DNA of 64,000 nucleotides from Erythroxylum novogranatense (taxonomy: Eukaryota > Streptophyta > Magnoliopsida > Malpighiales > Erythroxylaceae), in contig CM057228.1 of the NCBI GenBank assembly GCA_029891385.1, positions 68,525,523-68,589,522 of the forward strand, given 5' to 3'. Both the position numbers and the translations under genes were made by a program. Positions 11,200-24,033 of this stretch are shown here, one piece after another. Under the pieces are notes generated by a model. The model did not search any database, was not told where the DNA came from, and saw only the letters and a list, made by a program, of their open reading frames with translations. Every line of letters starts with the position of its first letter. The stretch's first letter is position 1.

Positions 11200-11797
11200 T
11201 AATAAGATTATGAAATAACATTTAACGTCGAGATTTTTAAAAAGAAAATTTAATACCTTTACTGACGAAATTTTTGTTTCCATTGAAAAATTGTAACATA
11301 TTTACGGTAGATTCATCGACGAAATTTTAGTGCCCGTCAGTATAATGAGTGATATTTAATGTAACATATTTATGGTAGACTCACCGACAAAAATGTACTT
11401 TCTACGGTATAATAAGTAATATTTACTGACAATTTACAATAAATCATCATAAAATATAACATATTTATGGTATGCTCATTGACAGAAATTTACTTTCCAT
11501 CAGTATAGTGAGTTATATTTATCGACAATTTATCATAAACTATTGAAAAATTGTAACATATTTACGGTAGACTCATTGACGGATTCATCTAACTATTTGT
11601 ATATTTACCGACGGTTAACACTTTTAACTGTCGGTAAATATACCAATGGAAAGAATGCACATTGACAAATTTATTGATGGCCTCTTTAATTATGCCTTTG
11701 TCTGTCAGTGAATTCCATCACTAAATTATATTTCTGATAGAATATTAGTGTTTTCTGTCATTAATTTCCGTTGTTAAATGACCTTTTTCTTGTAGTG
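11200..11797 (+). mobile_element. CACTA transposon 3' subterminal region and terminus
   Basis: The right end reads CTTTTTCTTGTAGTG, i.e. the terminal repeat CACTACAAGAAAAAG on the other strand, ending at 11797. Inside are many short repeats of the type TTTACCGACGG, CATATTTACGGTAGA, GACGAAATTT and ATCGACGAAA in both orientations, the typical subterminal repeat pattern to which CACTA transposases bind. The matching left terminus was not found; it may lie left of the solo LTR or be lost. Confidence 0.7.
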
Positions 11798-14236
11798 AAG
11801 AAAACCTAACCTAATCCACCTCTATGATGACCATGAGATGCATAGAAAATTAGGGATTCTTGGTATTCTTGAAGAGTTTGAAGAATTTGAAGCTAAATCA
11901 AGTAAGTTATGCCTTAATCATTATGGGTAGTGTAAGTGAACATTTATGATGAGTAATTTGAGATTGAATGATCATGATCATGGAGTTACATTTATGTTGT
12001 AACGTGGGTGTAAAAATAAAAAGGTTTATGGTCTTTATTTTTAGTGTATTAATGACATTTTGGGTTGGCTAAATGAAGGATTTATAATGATCATTATGAG
12101 ATAGATTGAAAGTGTAAATGGAGTTGAAAGTGTAAATGGAGTTGATTTTTACGCTAAATCTTGGATGAATAAATGAATATATTCATGGCTTGTGTTTTTA
12201 TGTTTATGATGAGTAATAGTTCATAAATTATTATAGAGATGTTTTTTAGGTAGAATGATCATTATAATGGTGTTTGGATAAGTGCAGTAAATTGATGAAT
12301 GAATAGACATATTTGATGTCCTAATTTGTGGTTATGATTAATAGTCTTTTGTGAATTGTTTTGAGTTGTAAATTGAGGTGAGAATAAAGAGAAAATGAAG
12401 TAGAAAAGATGATTTATGTACAAGATGTGTTAGATGTAAAATGTAGGAAGCTAAAAAAATCTGGAAAATTTGGAAGAGAGTGGCTGGAATATTTAAGCTA
12501 TAGCGTTTCCACTAGATATGCTTATGTATTTTAGCCATATCTTCATCTGTAGATATTCAAATGGGATGATTTTTTATTTGGACTAAACTAGAGAAATATG
12601 GCTACAAATTTCTTGAAGAAATCGAATTTTAGTTCTGTCTCTAAGAATTCCAAAATCTGGCTTAAAGTTTAGTACAGAGTATTGTTGCAGTTTAGGAATA
12701 GTACAAAGTCTTTGAGTATAAATTTTAGTATACTGAATTAAATTGTTTGATCTTGGTGTCATTAGAAATTTAAGACATAAGGGAACAATTTTCTAGAAGA
12801 AAGTGTCGCCTAAATACTTCATTTTCTTTGTCATAATGATCATGCAAAGTTGTCCCGAAAGTCTATTTTGAGAGAAATCTGGAGTGATCAATTGAATGAT
12901 GAACTTAAAATAAATTTGTTTTATTGAGGTGTAAACCTAACTTCAAATCATACGTATGTGGGTTTTGATATATGAGTGATATTGTCAAGAGACTAATGGA
13001 ATATACTCAGGATTGTCATTGAGTATGCATAGTACATAATTCATATATATACTTATGTGCATAAATGAGTATTTATATAATTAAGCAAATTGTGATACAT
13101 GTAAATGTATATTGCACGATATAGAGGAGCATTTAGAGCATTAACATCCAAACATTGCCAAGACTTCAAGGCAATAGCTTTCTGGAGCAACCTGTGAGTA
13201 ACTTAGATGATCTCACTTGATTACTTGTTTGTTTTAAATTATGTTCTTAAATATCTTATAAATGTGAACTTGATTGTGTTGATTTCAAACTTTTAAAGTC
13301 TGAGGCATTTGATGCATGAATGAGATATTGGAAGTCCTCCTTGTATTTGAATCTTACTGAAATAAGTGCACTTAACAATTTTGTTGAATGTTGCATCAAT
13401 GTCCGATGATAAATGTGTTTTGAATGTGAATATGAAATCACATAATTGATTGAAAATATGAGAAAGTGATGCATTTCATTACATGAATCCATAAAAGATA
13501 AAAGCAGTTGTGACTGGAGTCACCACTAAGAAGAGCTTAATTCTTAGCATGTGATAAGAGCCTCTGGCTCAATTGCCATTGTACCTGGTATCCACTAAGG
13601 GATATGGGACATTATCTAATACAGGCTCGATATCCACAAGGGATATGGGCTAGTGAAAGGCACTAGGTCACAACAAATTAATAAATAAAGTGAGTCTCAT
13701 GAGCATTGTATTTATAATTGATATGTGTATATTTAAATGATTAAAATGATCGGTTTGATTTCTCTGAATGTGATATGTGATGATATATGATAAATGAGAT
13801 AATTTGAATAATGTGTTTACATGTGCTGATGAACTGTATGAATTGAGTGAACCATCGAGGATGGTTACCTCATTGAGTTCGCAAAACTCACCAAAATTAT
13901 AATGTTGACATTTTAGGATCGTGAGAAGATACTAGTGATGTAGAGATTCTAGATTTGGACTCAAAGGTCAGTCAGCTAAAATTGAAGGACTTAGATAGAA
14001 ACTTTGTAAAATTCCTCATGTATGTAGTGTGTTAGGCATTAATGATGTACATGTATAGATGTTTTGAAAGCTACAATGTATATACGCTCAGTTTTCATGA
14101 AATGAAATGAAGAACTTTTGGATTCTCAATATTGTGATATTTTTACTAATGATGATACCATGATTAAGTTAGTGATATGAGTGCTCTAGCATACCACCGT
14201 TGTGGGTACATGTCCTGCGAGAGTTAGGATGCTACA
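11798..14236 (-). mobile_element. Diverged inverted copy of the long LTR, truncated by CACTA
   Basis: Read on the minus strand from 14236 it begins TGTAGCATCCTAACTCTCGC and follows the same landmarks as 5453 onward: a GGTGGTATGCTAGAGCACT-like block, TGAGTTTTGCGAACTCAATG (13872-13891), and the serial 'ggatatggg... gagcc... gtgacycnagtcacaactgc' block (13500-13680). Similarity appears to continue to the CACTA terminus at 11797, where it stops abruptly, so the CACTA element or a rearrangement cut it. No coding sequence is supported. Confidence 0.55.
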
Positions 14237-14639
14237 AAATTGTTGCCAAAAGGATACTTTTAGCTACAAATTTGTAATCATTTCCAATTAAAATGTAGTC
14301 AAAAAATGCATCTCTTGTAGTATCTTATGAATTATCTTTTGTATATGATGAATAAAGTATGAAGTTGCTCGCATCGACATCGATAAACCTAGCTAGTCGT
14401 CCCAGTTATGTTGTAATTTTTTGATAATCTCAGCATTTATAATTGGTAAACCGGTATCTGTATTTATTATTTTGTCTATAAGAATTGTTAAGGTTGTAAT
14501 TAAAATCTTGTATCTGAAGAATACTCTTTTTACTTGTATAATTTAATGATATTTTATTTTTATATACAACGTTTCAAATTATCAATTTTTGTATAATAAC
14601 TTAACAACAAAAATCTAAATATTATATATAACAATATGG
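14237..14639. other. No gene recognised
   Basis: AT-rich sequence. Words such as TTTTAGCTACAAATTTGTA hint at the same TGTAGC-type subterminal repeats seen further right, but no boundary could be fixed. Confidence 0.35.
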
Positions 14640-15061
14640 ATTAAAATGTCACAAATAATTATAACTAGCATGGTATAACATTTTGTTAAAATATATATTA
14701 AAATTTTGACTACATTTTGCAAAATGTAGCTAAAAACATTTGGCTATATTTTAAAAAATGCCGGTAAAACTTTTTAGTTATTTGGTAAAAGCTTTTGGCT
14801 ACGTTTTTTAGAACTTAGCTAACAGTTTTTAGCTATAGAAACTAAGCGTAATCAAAAGGTATTGACGGTGATTTCTCAAAACATCATTAAAAAATTTTCG
14901 TTACAAAAATAAAACATAAAAAAAACTATTCATGACTATTATCATAAAACGTCGCTTATAGTTTTTCAGCTACGGAGATTTAACGACGTTTTTGGTGACG
15001 AATATAAATCGTCGCCAATATTTGGGATTTTTAGTGACATTTTTTTGTTTTTGTTGAAGTA
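14640..15061 (+). mobile_element. CACTA-like non-autonomous element terminus
   Basis: Repeated TTTTGGCTACATTTT-type words are followed by CGTCGC / GACGACGTTTTTGGTGACG-type repeats. The right end reads TTTTTTGTTTTTGTTGAAGTA, which looks like a decayed CACTACAACAAAAAC terminal repeat on the opposite strand. No transposase is visible. The left boundary is unknown. Confidence 0.45.
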
Positions 15062-15655
15062 TTAGTTTCCATCTTCAAGTTTCAACAATCGCACCATTGT
15101 CTTTAATGTAGATAGAGGGAACAAAAAAAAAAGTCAACTAAATAAATGAATAAGATGAAAGAAAGAATTAAGAAAAAAATAAATGTAGGGAATAATTGAT
15201 AGTTTATCCCACCCGGCCAATAATATTGTATATTTAGCATTGTTTTTAACATAATCGATAGCATTTTCCATAATAGATATTATTTGTATTGTCATTTTCA
15301 AATACATACATGTATCTGAAAACATATTTCCTCTTATTTTGATAAAATTTATATCTACATTACATACTATTTATGATTGATTCTTGGATTTTCAATGTAG
15401 TCTCGAATCCATGCACCCTTTTTACAAGTCGATAACCGGGGAAAAACTTTTAATCAGCTTATCTATTAATTTCAGTTGTTATGTATATATACAACTTACT
15501 TTGTACACAACATGCTTTGTTCTGTTCTATGAATTAATGTTAACTACTGTAGTTCTTCTATTCCTATCTAACTGTAGTTAACTGTCGACTAACTAAGTGT
15601 ACATAATTAACACATTATTTATAGCTAACTATAGCTAACTATTTATCTTTCACAC
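15062..15655 (-). mobile_element. Probable 3' LTR of a separate copia element
   Basis: It lies directly downstream (leftward) of the copia RNase H stop. A purine-rich TTGAGGGG tract and then TGTGTGTGAAAG-like sequence follow the stop, as expected for polypurine tract and LTR start, and a TATA-like GTATATATAC occurs near 15490. The far end is not fixed. Confidence 0.4.
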
Positions 15656-15662
15656 ACACCCC

Positions 15663-16266
15663 TCAAGTTGGAGATGGACGAGAAATCAATCTCAACTTGA
15701 CAGTAAAGTGATTGAACTGAGGAGTTGCGAAGGATTTAGTAAAAACGTCAGCAACTTGATCATGCGAGGACACATATCTAGGAGTAATAAATCCTTCCTT
15801 AAACTTCTGTCGTACAATGTGACAATCAATATCGAGGTGTTTAGTCCTCTCATGAAAGATTGGATTAGCTGTGATATAAAGAACCGACTGATTATCACAC
15901 TAAAGATCAATCAGAAGTAGGATGATGATGTTGAAATCCTTGAGCAAATAAACCAATCACTGAAGTTCACACACAGCAGTACCCATACTCCTATACTCTA
16001 CCTCACAACTAGACTTGGATACAGTATTCTGCTTTTTACTTTTCTAGCTGACCAAGGGACTTCCTAAAAACACACAATAACCACTCTCGGATTTCCTAGA
16101 AATCGAACAAGATGCCCAATCACTATCACAATATCCTCGCATTGGCAAACAACTATCATTGCTGTAAAACAATCCTCTGTCAGTGGTACTTGCAAGAAAT
16201 AGCAACACATGGGGAGCTCCCTCCCAATGAGCTTGTGTAAGAGAAACCACAAATTGACTAAGTTGC
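15663..16266 (-). pseudogene. Copia pol C-terminus (RNase H), interrupted
   Basis: RNase H end of a Ty1/copia polyprotein of a family different from the array. It reads LSQFVVSLTQ at the cut, then GYCDSDWASC (first RNase H Asp), SESGYCVFLG, a SKSSCEVEYRSMG-like segment, [20 protein letters not shown] and [11 protein letters not shown], with a natural-looking stop at 15663-15665. An in-frame TGA replaces a Trp shortly after VCELQ, and there are small frame breaks, so it is a pseudogene. It is cut at 16266/16267 by LTR A; the upstream half must lie beyond the array, outside this window. Confidence 0.8.
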
Positions 16267-18054
16267 TGTAGGAAAATCCCGGTGTGAGCATCACATGCCC
16301 ACGGTGCGAAAAACAAAAAATTTTTGTTCCAGGACCTTCCCGAAAGCCAGGATCCATGTGTCTATACAACAAACTCAAACCATAACGGCCAAAGGAGACC
16401 GTCTCTAATGGTATCCACACAGAGATCGGAGAACCTAACCGGGACAAACCCTTTGACCCGGGAATAGCTAGAACAAATTAAAGAGTGCTAACTCTTACCT
16501 TTGTCCTTAGAGAGCTATGAAAATGACGATGGAGAATGCTTGGAGAGGAGAAAAAGATGATGCTCGTATGCTTTAGAGAAAGAAACTCTTTCTTCTTCTT
16601 CAAAAACCAGCGAACCTCTCTCCTTTTCTCACCCTTTTTCATTTGTCTTTAACATCATTAAAGACATTTAATGCTTATGGTGACAAGGCTTGTCCACGTT
16701 AGCCTTTAGATATATATATCTATATATATAAAGTTAAGATGACAAGCTTCCTCCTCCTCCATCCAAGTGACATTCATATATAGATATATATATTCTTTAA
16801 TTAATTAATCATATATATATATATATGTATATATCTGCTGAAGTGGTCCAGTCACATTGGGGTCGGTCCTACCGCCCTACCGGGTCCCGATATAGGAAAA
16901 ACCCCCGAAAACCTTTTTCAGCAACATCGATGTCGCGATCTCATCGGGACATATCTCGATCTCATCGGGATCCATTTAATGCTACTGCTCTCCATATATT
17001 GGAATTTTGTCCAAAACTATTTTACGAATTCTCCGAGACACTCTTATGCGTGTGACCCATTAGGTTCCCGGTTATGTTGGCCACTTAGATTAACACTTAA
17101 TCTGAGCAAGTCATGAGCGGTATCTAGCAACACATCATGACCCCCAATTGACCGGAAAGTAATTGGTTTGACGAATGAACATGTATTCATCATGAACCAT
17201 ATCAAGAACCTTTCTATAGACAATTACCATGCAATTCGTCCTTTCACCATGCTATACCCCACTTGGTTATGAGTATGGGCAAAGTGTCAACTCTTTACTA
17301 GACTGACTATGTCAAATCTAGTCCAAGTGATATCAGTTCTTGTCCTGGGACTCATTACTTAATATGCAAATGAAGACATTCTTTATGACATATATGCTCC
17401 GGCCAGAGACTTCCAAGTAATGACCCTGACAAGAGGCCATGGGTATCATCTTTCGCTATCACGTAAGTGGTGAATCCTCTATTGGCTACTCAATTACCTT
17501 GAATACCTCAAGTGCACCCAATCACCACCCTATGAGCAACCTCTCGTAAGGCAACAAGGAATGGAGTCAAAGCACGTAATCAAGATATCAAGATATCCTT
17601 GAGCAACTCAAGTCTAAGGATACTTGCACCATTCTTATGATGAGATTATCACTGACATTAGAATAGGACATCCATATGATGATCTCATAGCAGGTCATCG
17701 AATGTACTTACTACCTCTAGTAAGCATCCACATCTCAACCCTAAATATCTCATATTTACAGTTTCTGAGATCCACTGCTTGATCAAATCAAGGAGCTTGA
17801 GATGTGCTAGTCTTTCCGGATTACCGAAGTCCAGTCTCAATAATCCTATGACTAGGGATAATTTAGATACTGACATAATTGCACATGATAGGAATCTCAA
17901 TAGTATGATCACATCACAATTTCCTTCATGTTATGTCATATATCATGGACTTCATTAATTTGCTTATAGATCAATATCCATTCATAAATAATGAACATCA
18001 AATTAATGAAATATGTCTTTCTTTATTTATTCATAAAGTATGTACACAACTTTG
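16267..18054 (-). mobile_element. LTR A, interrupted by the next element
   Basis: It begins (plus text) TGTAGGAAAATCCCGG at the break in the older copia RNase H and ends at CTTTG (18050-18054), where LTR B starts. It lacks the last 46 bp of a full LTR. The segment 16480-16800 differs clearly from the matching part of LTRs B-H, so A is a distinct LTR type. The missing end reappears as the tails at 45171, 53107 and 61033. Confidence 0.85.
18050..18054. repeat. Target-site duplication CTTTG, left copy
   Basis: CTTTG precedes LTR B, and CTTTG again follows LTR F at 45171-45175 (also 53107-53111 and 61033-61037). It marks insertion of a B-type element into an A-type LTR. Confidence 0.8.
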
Positions 18055-19933
18055 TGTAGGAAAATCCCGGTGTGAGCATCACATGCCCACGGTGCGGAAA
18101 ACAAAAATTTTTATTCCGGGACCTTCCCGAAAGCTAGGATCCAGGTGTCTATACAACAAACTCAAACCATAACGGCCAAAGGAGACCGTCTCTAACGGTA
18201 TCCACGCAGAGATCGGAGAACCTAACCGGGACAAACCCTTTGACCCGGGAATAGCTAGAACAAATTAAAGACTGCTAGATCTTACCTTTTTTCTATGGAG
18301 AGCTTGAAACCAACGATGATGGAAGATGAAACACTTGAGAGGAGATGAGCTTAACCAATGATGAAGATGAAGAGATGGCTATAGAAACCCTTTCTAAAAC
18401 CTCCAATCTTCATCCATCGTTTTTCTCTTGCTTCATGGCCACGAAGATCATCATCTTCTTGCAAGAAACTCTTTCTTTCATCTTATTTTTCCATAAGCCA
18501 CGATCCTCCTCTTCTTCACTTTATTATTTTGTCTTTTAGCCATTTAATGAAAGTGATGACTAAACAAAATAAAGAAGCTTCCATGCTTCTTCTCCTCCAT
18601 CCACGTACACTATATATATATATATATATATTAATTAATTATTTAATTAATTAATCATATATATATATATGTATATATATTAATGCTGAGGTGGTCCAAT
18701 CACACTAGGGTCGGTCCTACCGGGTCTCGGTATGGGATAAACCCCGGAAACTTTTTTCAACAATATCGATGTCGCGATCTCATCGGGACATATCTCGATC
18801 TCATCGGGATCCATTTAGTTCCATTTGCTCTCCATTTATTGGATCTCTATCCAAAACTATTTTACAAATTCTCCGAGACACTCTTATGCGTGTGACCCAT
18901 TAGGTTCCCGGTTATGTTGGCCACTTAGATTAACACTTAATCTAAGCAAGTCATGAGCGGTATCTAGCAACACATCATGACCCCCAATTGACCGGAAAGT
19001 AATTGGTTTGACGAATGAGCATGTATTCATCATGAACCATATCACGAACCTTTCCATAGATAATTACCGTACAATTCGTCCTTTCACCATGCTATACCCC
19101 ACTTGGTTATGAGTATGGGCAATGTGTCAACTCTCACTAGACTGACTACGTCAAATCTAGTCCAAGTGATTTCAGTTTTTGTCCTGGGACTCATTACTTT
19201 ATATGTCACTGAAGACACTCTTCACGACATACATACTCCAGCCAGAGATTTCTAAGTAATGACCCTGACAAGAGGCCATGGGTATCATCTTCTGCTATCA
19301 CAGAAGTGGTGAATCCTCTATTGGCTACTCAATTACCTTCGAATACCTCAAACTGTACCCAAGCACCACCCTATGAGCGACCTCAGAAGGCAACAAGAAA
19401 TGGAGTCAAGCACGTAATCAAGATCCAAGATATCCTTGAGCACCTCAAGTCTAAGGATACTTGCACCATTGCTATGATGAGATTATCACCGACATTAGAA
19501 TAGGACATCCATGTGATGATCTCATGGCGGGTCATCCAATGTACTTACTACCTCTAGTAAGCATCCAAATCTCAACCCTAAATATCTCATATTTACAGAT
19601 TTCGAGATCCTTTGCTTGATCAAATCAAGGAGCTTGAGATGTGCTAGTCTTCCGGATTCCGATGTCCGTGCTCAAGAATCCTATGACTAGGATAATTTAG
19701 ATAATGACATAATTGCACATGATAGGAATCTCAGAGTGTGATCACATCATAATTTCCTTCATGCTATGTCATATATCATGGACTTCATTAATTTGATTAC
19801 AGATCTATATCGGTTCATAAATAATGAACAACAAATTAATGAAATATGCCTTTCTTTATTTATTTATAAAGGCGTACACAAATTTGTACAAAATGCGCTA
19901 AAAGGCGATTGCCTTTAGGGCACTACTCTAACA
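18055..19933 (-). mobile_element. LTR B (3' LTR of E1)
   Basis: 1879 bp, from TGTAGGAAAATCCC to CTCTAACA in plus text (TGTTAGAG...CCTACA in element sense). An AT-rich block of (TA)n and TTAATTAATT at about 18610-18680 is the best candidate for the core promoter. A twin CTCATCGGGA repeat lies near 18780-18815. It is joined directly to the E1 polypurine tract without a tail. Confidence 0.9.
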
Positions 19934-19947
19934 ATCTCCCACTTGAC

Positions 19948-22900
19948 CTAAAGCCAATCGCCTTGATATCTAATACCATAGGCGTAGTACATGAGAATCA
20001 AAACTCTTTTGTGACAATGGCTTCGTCAGCGGATCGCAATATTACGCTCGGTGGGAACTCTCTCGATTTGGACATCACCACGCCCCTATGATCTCCCTTA
20101 TCAAATGATATCTGCGAGTACGTGTTTGGATCGTTGATGAGACCTTGGTTCCTTCGTCACAAGAATAGCCCCATTGTTGTCACAATACAACAGTATGGGC
20201 CCATCACTTGCTAGGAACCGCACCAAGTTAGGAATGAACTTTTGATCCAAACCGCTTCCTTTTTTTCGCTCAAGCGGCAATGTACTATGCCTCGGTTGTT
20301 GAATCGGCAGTCGTCTCTTGTTTGGAACTCTTCCAATTGACTGCCCCGCCGTTCAGTGTGAATACATAACCTGATTGGGATTTGGAATCATCCTTATCAG
20401 ATTGAAAATTGGCATCTGTATACCCGCTCACTTGGAGATCTCCATCCCCATATATCAAGAAAACATCCTTAGTCCTTCGTAAGTACTTAAGGATATTCTT
20501 AACAGCCACCCAGTGATCCTCACCAGGATCCGATTGGTATCTGCTCGTAACACTTAGAGCATATGATACATCGGGTCTCGTACATAGTGTAGCATACATG
20601 ATAGATCCTACCGCTGATGCATACGGGATCATATTCATGCGCATCCTCTCATCTTGTGTTTTAGGACACATAGATTTCGAGAGTGTTATCTCATGAGTCA
20701 CGGGAAGGTACCCTCTCTTGGATTGCTCCATGCTAAACCTCTTTAGCATCTTGTCTATGTACGTTGATTGTGAAAGACCAAGCAACCTTTTTGATCTATC
20801 TCTATAGATCTTTATCCCAAGGATATAAGTTGCTTCACCAAGGTCTTTCATGGCAAATTGTTTGGACAACCAAATCTTGATCGCTTATAAAGATAGAGAC
20901 ATCGCTTCCTAGTAATAATATGTCATCCACATATAGCACAAGGAATACGTTTGCAGTCCCATTGACCTTCTTATACACACAGTATTCATCCGAATTTTGT
21001 GAGAAACCAAACTCTTTGATTACCTCATCAAAACGGATATTCCAACTCCTGGATGCTTGCTTCAATCCATAGATGGATTTACAAGCTTGCATACCTTTTC
21101 GCCATCATAAGAGGTGAACCCTCGGGTTGTGTCATATACACATCCTCGCCTAGATTTCCATTTAGAAAGTCGTCTTCACATCCATTTGCCATATCTCATA
21201 ATCATAATGAGTGGCAATGGCTAGAGTATTCTAATGGATTTAAGCATTGCATCGGGTGAAGGTCTCGTCGTAGTCAACTCCTTGTCTTTGACGAAAGCCT
21301 TTAGCCACAAGCCTGCTTTGAGGTAATTACTTTACCATCCATGCGGTTTTCTTTTGAAAACCCATTTGCACCCTATGGGTTTGATTCCTTGGTGCCTCAA
21401 CCAAAGTCCATACTTGGTTTTCATACATGGAATCCATTTAAACTTGCATAGCATGAAGCCATTTCGAGACTCGAACTTTTAGAACCTCTTCATAGGTGGT
21501 AGGCTCATCATCTTCTATGAGCACACGTCATTCTGCTCATTCACGAGAAATCCATATCTCTGGGGAGCAGAGCGTATCCTACGTGACCACTTAATTTCGT
21601 GTGTTGTAGAAGGTTGAACTGTTACTTCATCTGTATGAGTTCTGATTTCAAGTTTAGCCATTGATTCTGCGTCACAAGATCTTGAACTTCTTCAAGTTCA
21701 ATTTTGCTCCCTTGCCTTCTTGTAAAAGAAACTCTTTCTCTAAAAAGACAGCATGCTTTGAAACAAACACCTTTGTTCCTCAAGAGTAGAATCGATATCC
21801 CTTGTTTCTTTAGGATACCCTACGAACAAACACTTGTCGATTTTGCATCAACTTTATCTCGACCGAGTCCGCTTCACATAAGCGTAACAGCCCCAAACTT
21901 TCAAATGAGTAAGATAGGGTCTTTTGTTAGTCCACATCTCATATGGAGTAACATCAATCGCCTCTCGATGGAACTCGTTTAGCAAGTAAACAGTTGTCTC
22001 GATTGCATACCCCAAAAGATTTTGGTAACTTTGCAAAGCCCATCATTGGTCGTACCATGTTTAACAAGGTTCGATTTCTCCTTTCGCCACACCATTATCT
22101 TTGTGGTGTGTAAGGAGGAGTCCATTAAGATAAAATCCCATTATCTCGAGATAATCCAAAACTCTTGGTCTAAGTATTCCCACCACGATCGATCGTAATG
22201 TCTTGATACTTTTCCCAAGTTGGTTTTCTACTTCATTTCTGAATTGTTTGAACTTTTCAAATGCTTCAGATTTGTATCTCATCAGATACAAGTACCCATA
22301 TCGAGAATAGTCATCGATAAAGGTAATGAAGTAAAGATAACCACTTCTAGTATGGATGGACATCGGACCATATACATCTAAATGTATTAGGTCTAATACT
22401 CCAGTCGCTCGTTCACCCTTTCCTTTAAATGGTAACTTAGTCATCTTGCGTAATAAACAAGATTTGCATGTGTCATATGATTCATAATCAAATGACCCTA
22501 AACTACCACTCTTATGGAGCTTAGCTATGCGTCTCTCATTTATATGGCCAAGGCGACAATGCCATAAGTAAGTTGATTTTAAATTATCTCGTTTATGTCT
22601 TTTCGTGTCATTGACATTCATAATTGGATGTGACATATCTAATATGTAAATCCCATTGCATAAAGTACCAGTACCATAAAGCATTCCATTCAAACTAATA
22701 GAACAACCATTGTTACTAAAAGTCAAATGGAAACCAGCTCTATTTAAACAAGAAAAGACAATATGTTCTTTGTTAATACAGGTACAAAATAACAATCATC
22801 CAATTTAATTACAAGCCCACTGGGGAGTGACAAAAAGTAAGTGCCTACGGCTAATGCAGTAACTCTTACTCCATTTCCCACACCCAGGTCTACCTCTCCC

Positions 22901-23844
22901 TTCATGAGCTGTCTACTGTCCCTGAGGCCCTGTATATCATTGCATATGTGTGAGCCACAACCGGTATCTAATACCCATATGTTATGATCGAAGCAAGATA
23001 ACCTCAATGACAAACATACCTGAAGAAGTCGAGGCATCTGATGCCTTCTTCTGCTTCAGTTCCTCCAGATAGACTTTACAGTTCCGCTTCCAGTGACCAG
23101 TCTTGCCACAATGGAAGCAAGTCCCTTTTGGAGCAGTCTCTTTGGTTTTCTTCTTGGCTATACTTCCTTTTGGTTTCTTAGACCTTTTCTTCTTCTGTTT
23201 CTTTTTCTTTGAACCAGAAGAAGAGTCCACCATCAGCACTTGCTTGCTATCCTTCTTGATAGCTTGCTCATTGTCTTGAAAGCGATTGATCAACTCAGGG
23301 ATTGTTGTGGATACTTGGTTCATCCGATAGTTTAACACAAACTGTGAATAACTATCAGACAATCCAACCAGAATTAAGTCAATACTTAATTCATAATCCA
23401 TGACAAAACCTAAGACGACCAATCTCTCAATATACCCATTCATCTTCAAAGCATCTCGCACCGCAGATGAACTCGAGTCATCTTAGTAGTGAAGAGTAGC
23501 CTCGAGGTCTCGAACCTTTCGGACCGAGATTGCTCATCAAACAGCTCCCAAGATGAAACACTATGGTATGAGCATCCATAGACTCACGTCGCTTCTGCAC
23601 TCTGGTGACATCGAGGCAAGCATAATGCGGTAGCCATGTCTTCGTCTTTAAGATGCTTTTGATATGCGTTCTGATCCTCATCAGAAGCATCAGCAAAAGG
23701 TGGATCAGGAAGTGGAACATCTAGGATATATCCCAGTTCCTCAGACCTGAGAACAATTCTCAGATTTCTCAGCCAATCTAGAAAATTTGGTCCAGTTAAC
23801 TTGTTGGATTCCATAAGCGAGCGCAAGTTCACACTTGAAGTCAT
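19948..23844 (-). pseudogene. E1 gag-pol polyprotein gene, frame-broken
   Basis: Order from right to left: gag from the ATG at 23844 (MTSSVNLRSL, UBN2-like), with zinc knuckle CFHCGKTGHWKRNC at 23078-23119; protease with the active site LDTGCGS at about 22968; integrase with HHCC zinc-binding part (HCRLGH...CKSC) and the catalytic segments LIHLDVYGPM and FIDDYSRYGY; RT with LYVDDILLLG (near 20930); RNase H with DANFQSDKDD, ending at GIRYQGDWL and the TAG at 19948-19950. The intact family gene would encode one polyprotein of about 1300 residues. Here many small indels and a few stops break it (gag 23460-23580, RT 21093-21850, RNase H at 20285). Most breaks fall at CAG/CTG positions. Both catalytic Asp of the integrase core remain. 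Confidence 0.85.
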
Positions 23845-24033
23845 CTTCAATAACCTATAGGGTAAAGAGAGAAAGAATGTTAGAATAGAATTAAATGCAT
23901 GATCATAAGCACTTGCATGACATGCATATGGCTCCCACTAGTTTCATAGAATCCATAACCCTCAGTACGAATCCAAGAAACATTATGACAAAATGTCCTA
24001 GTGGGTCGATATCCGACATTCCTAAAAATGACC

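Noticed and set aside
16825..17055. Short plus-strand ORFs in the LTRs with SRSHRDISRSHRDP-like text
   Set aside because: They translate the twin CTCATCGGGA repeat of the LTR on the antisense strand; not genes.
18345..18539. A 64-codon plus-strand ORF (start MSLTNDEDEEM) repeated almost unchanged at 18345, 26219, 43587, 51507 and 59445
   Set aside because: It lies antisense inside each LTR; its conservation is explained by the LTR copies being nearly identical, and it has no recognisable domain.
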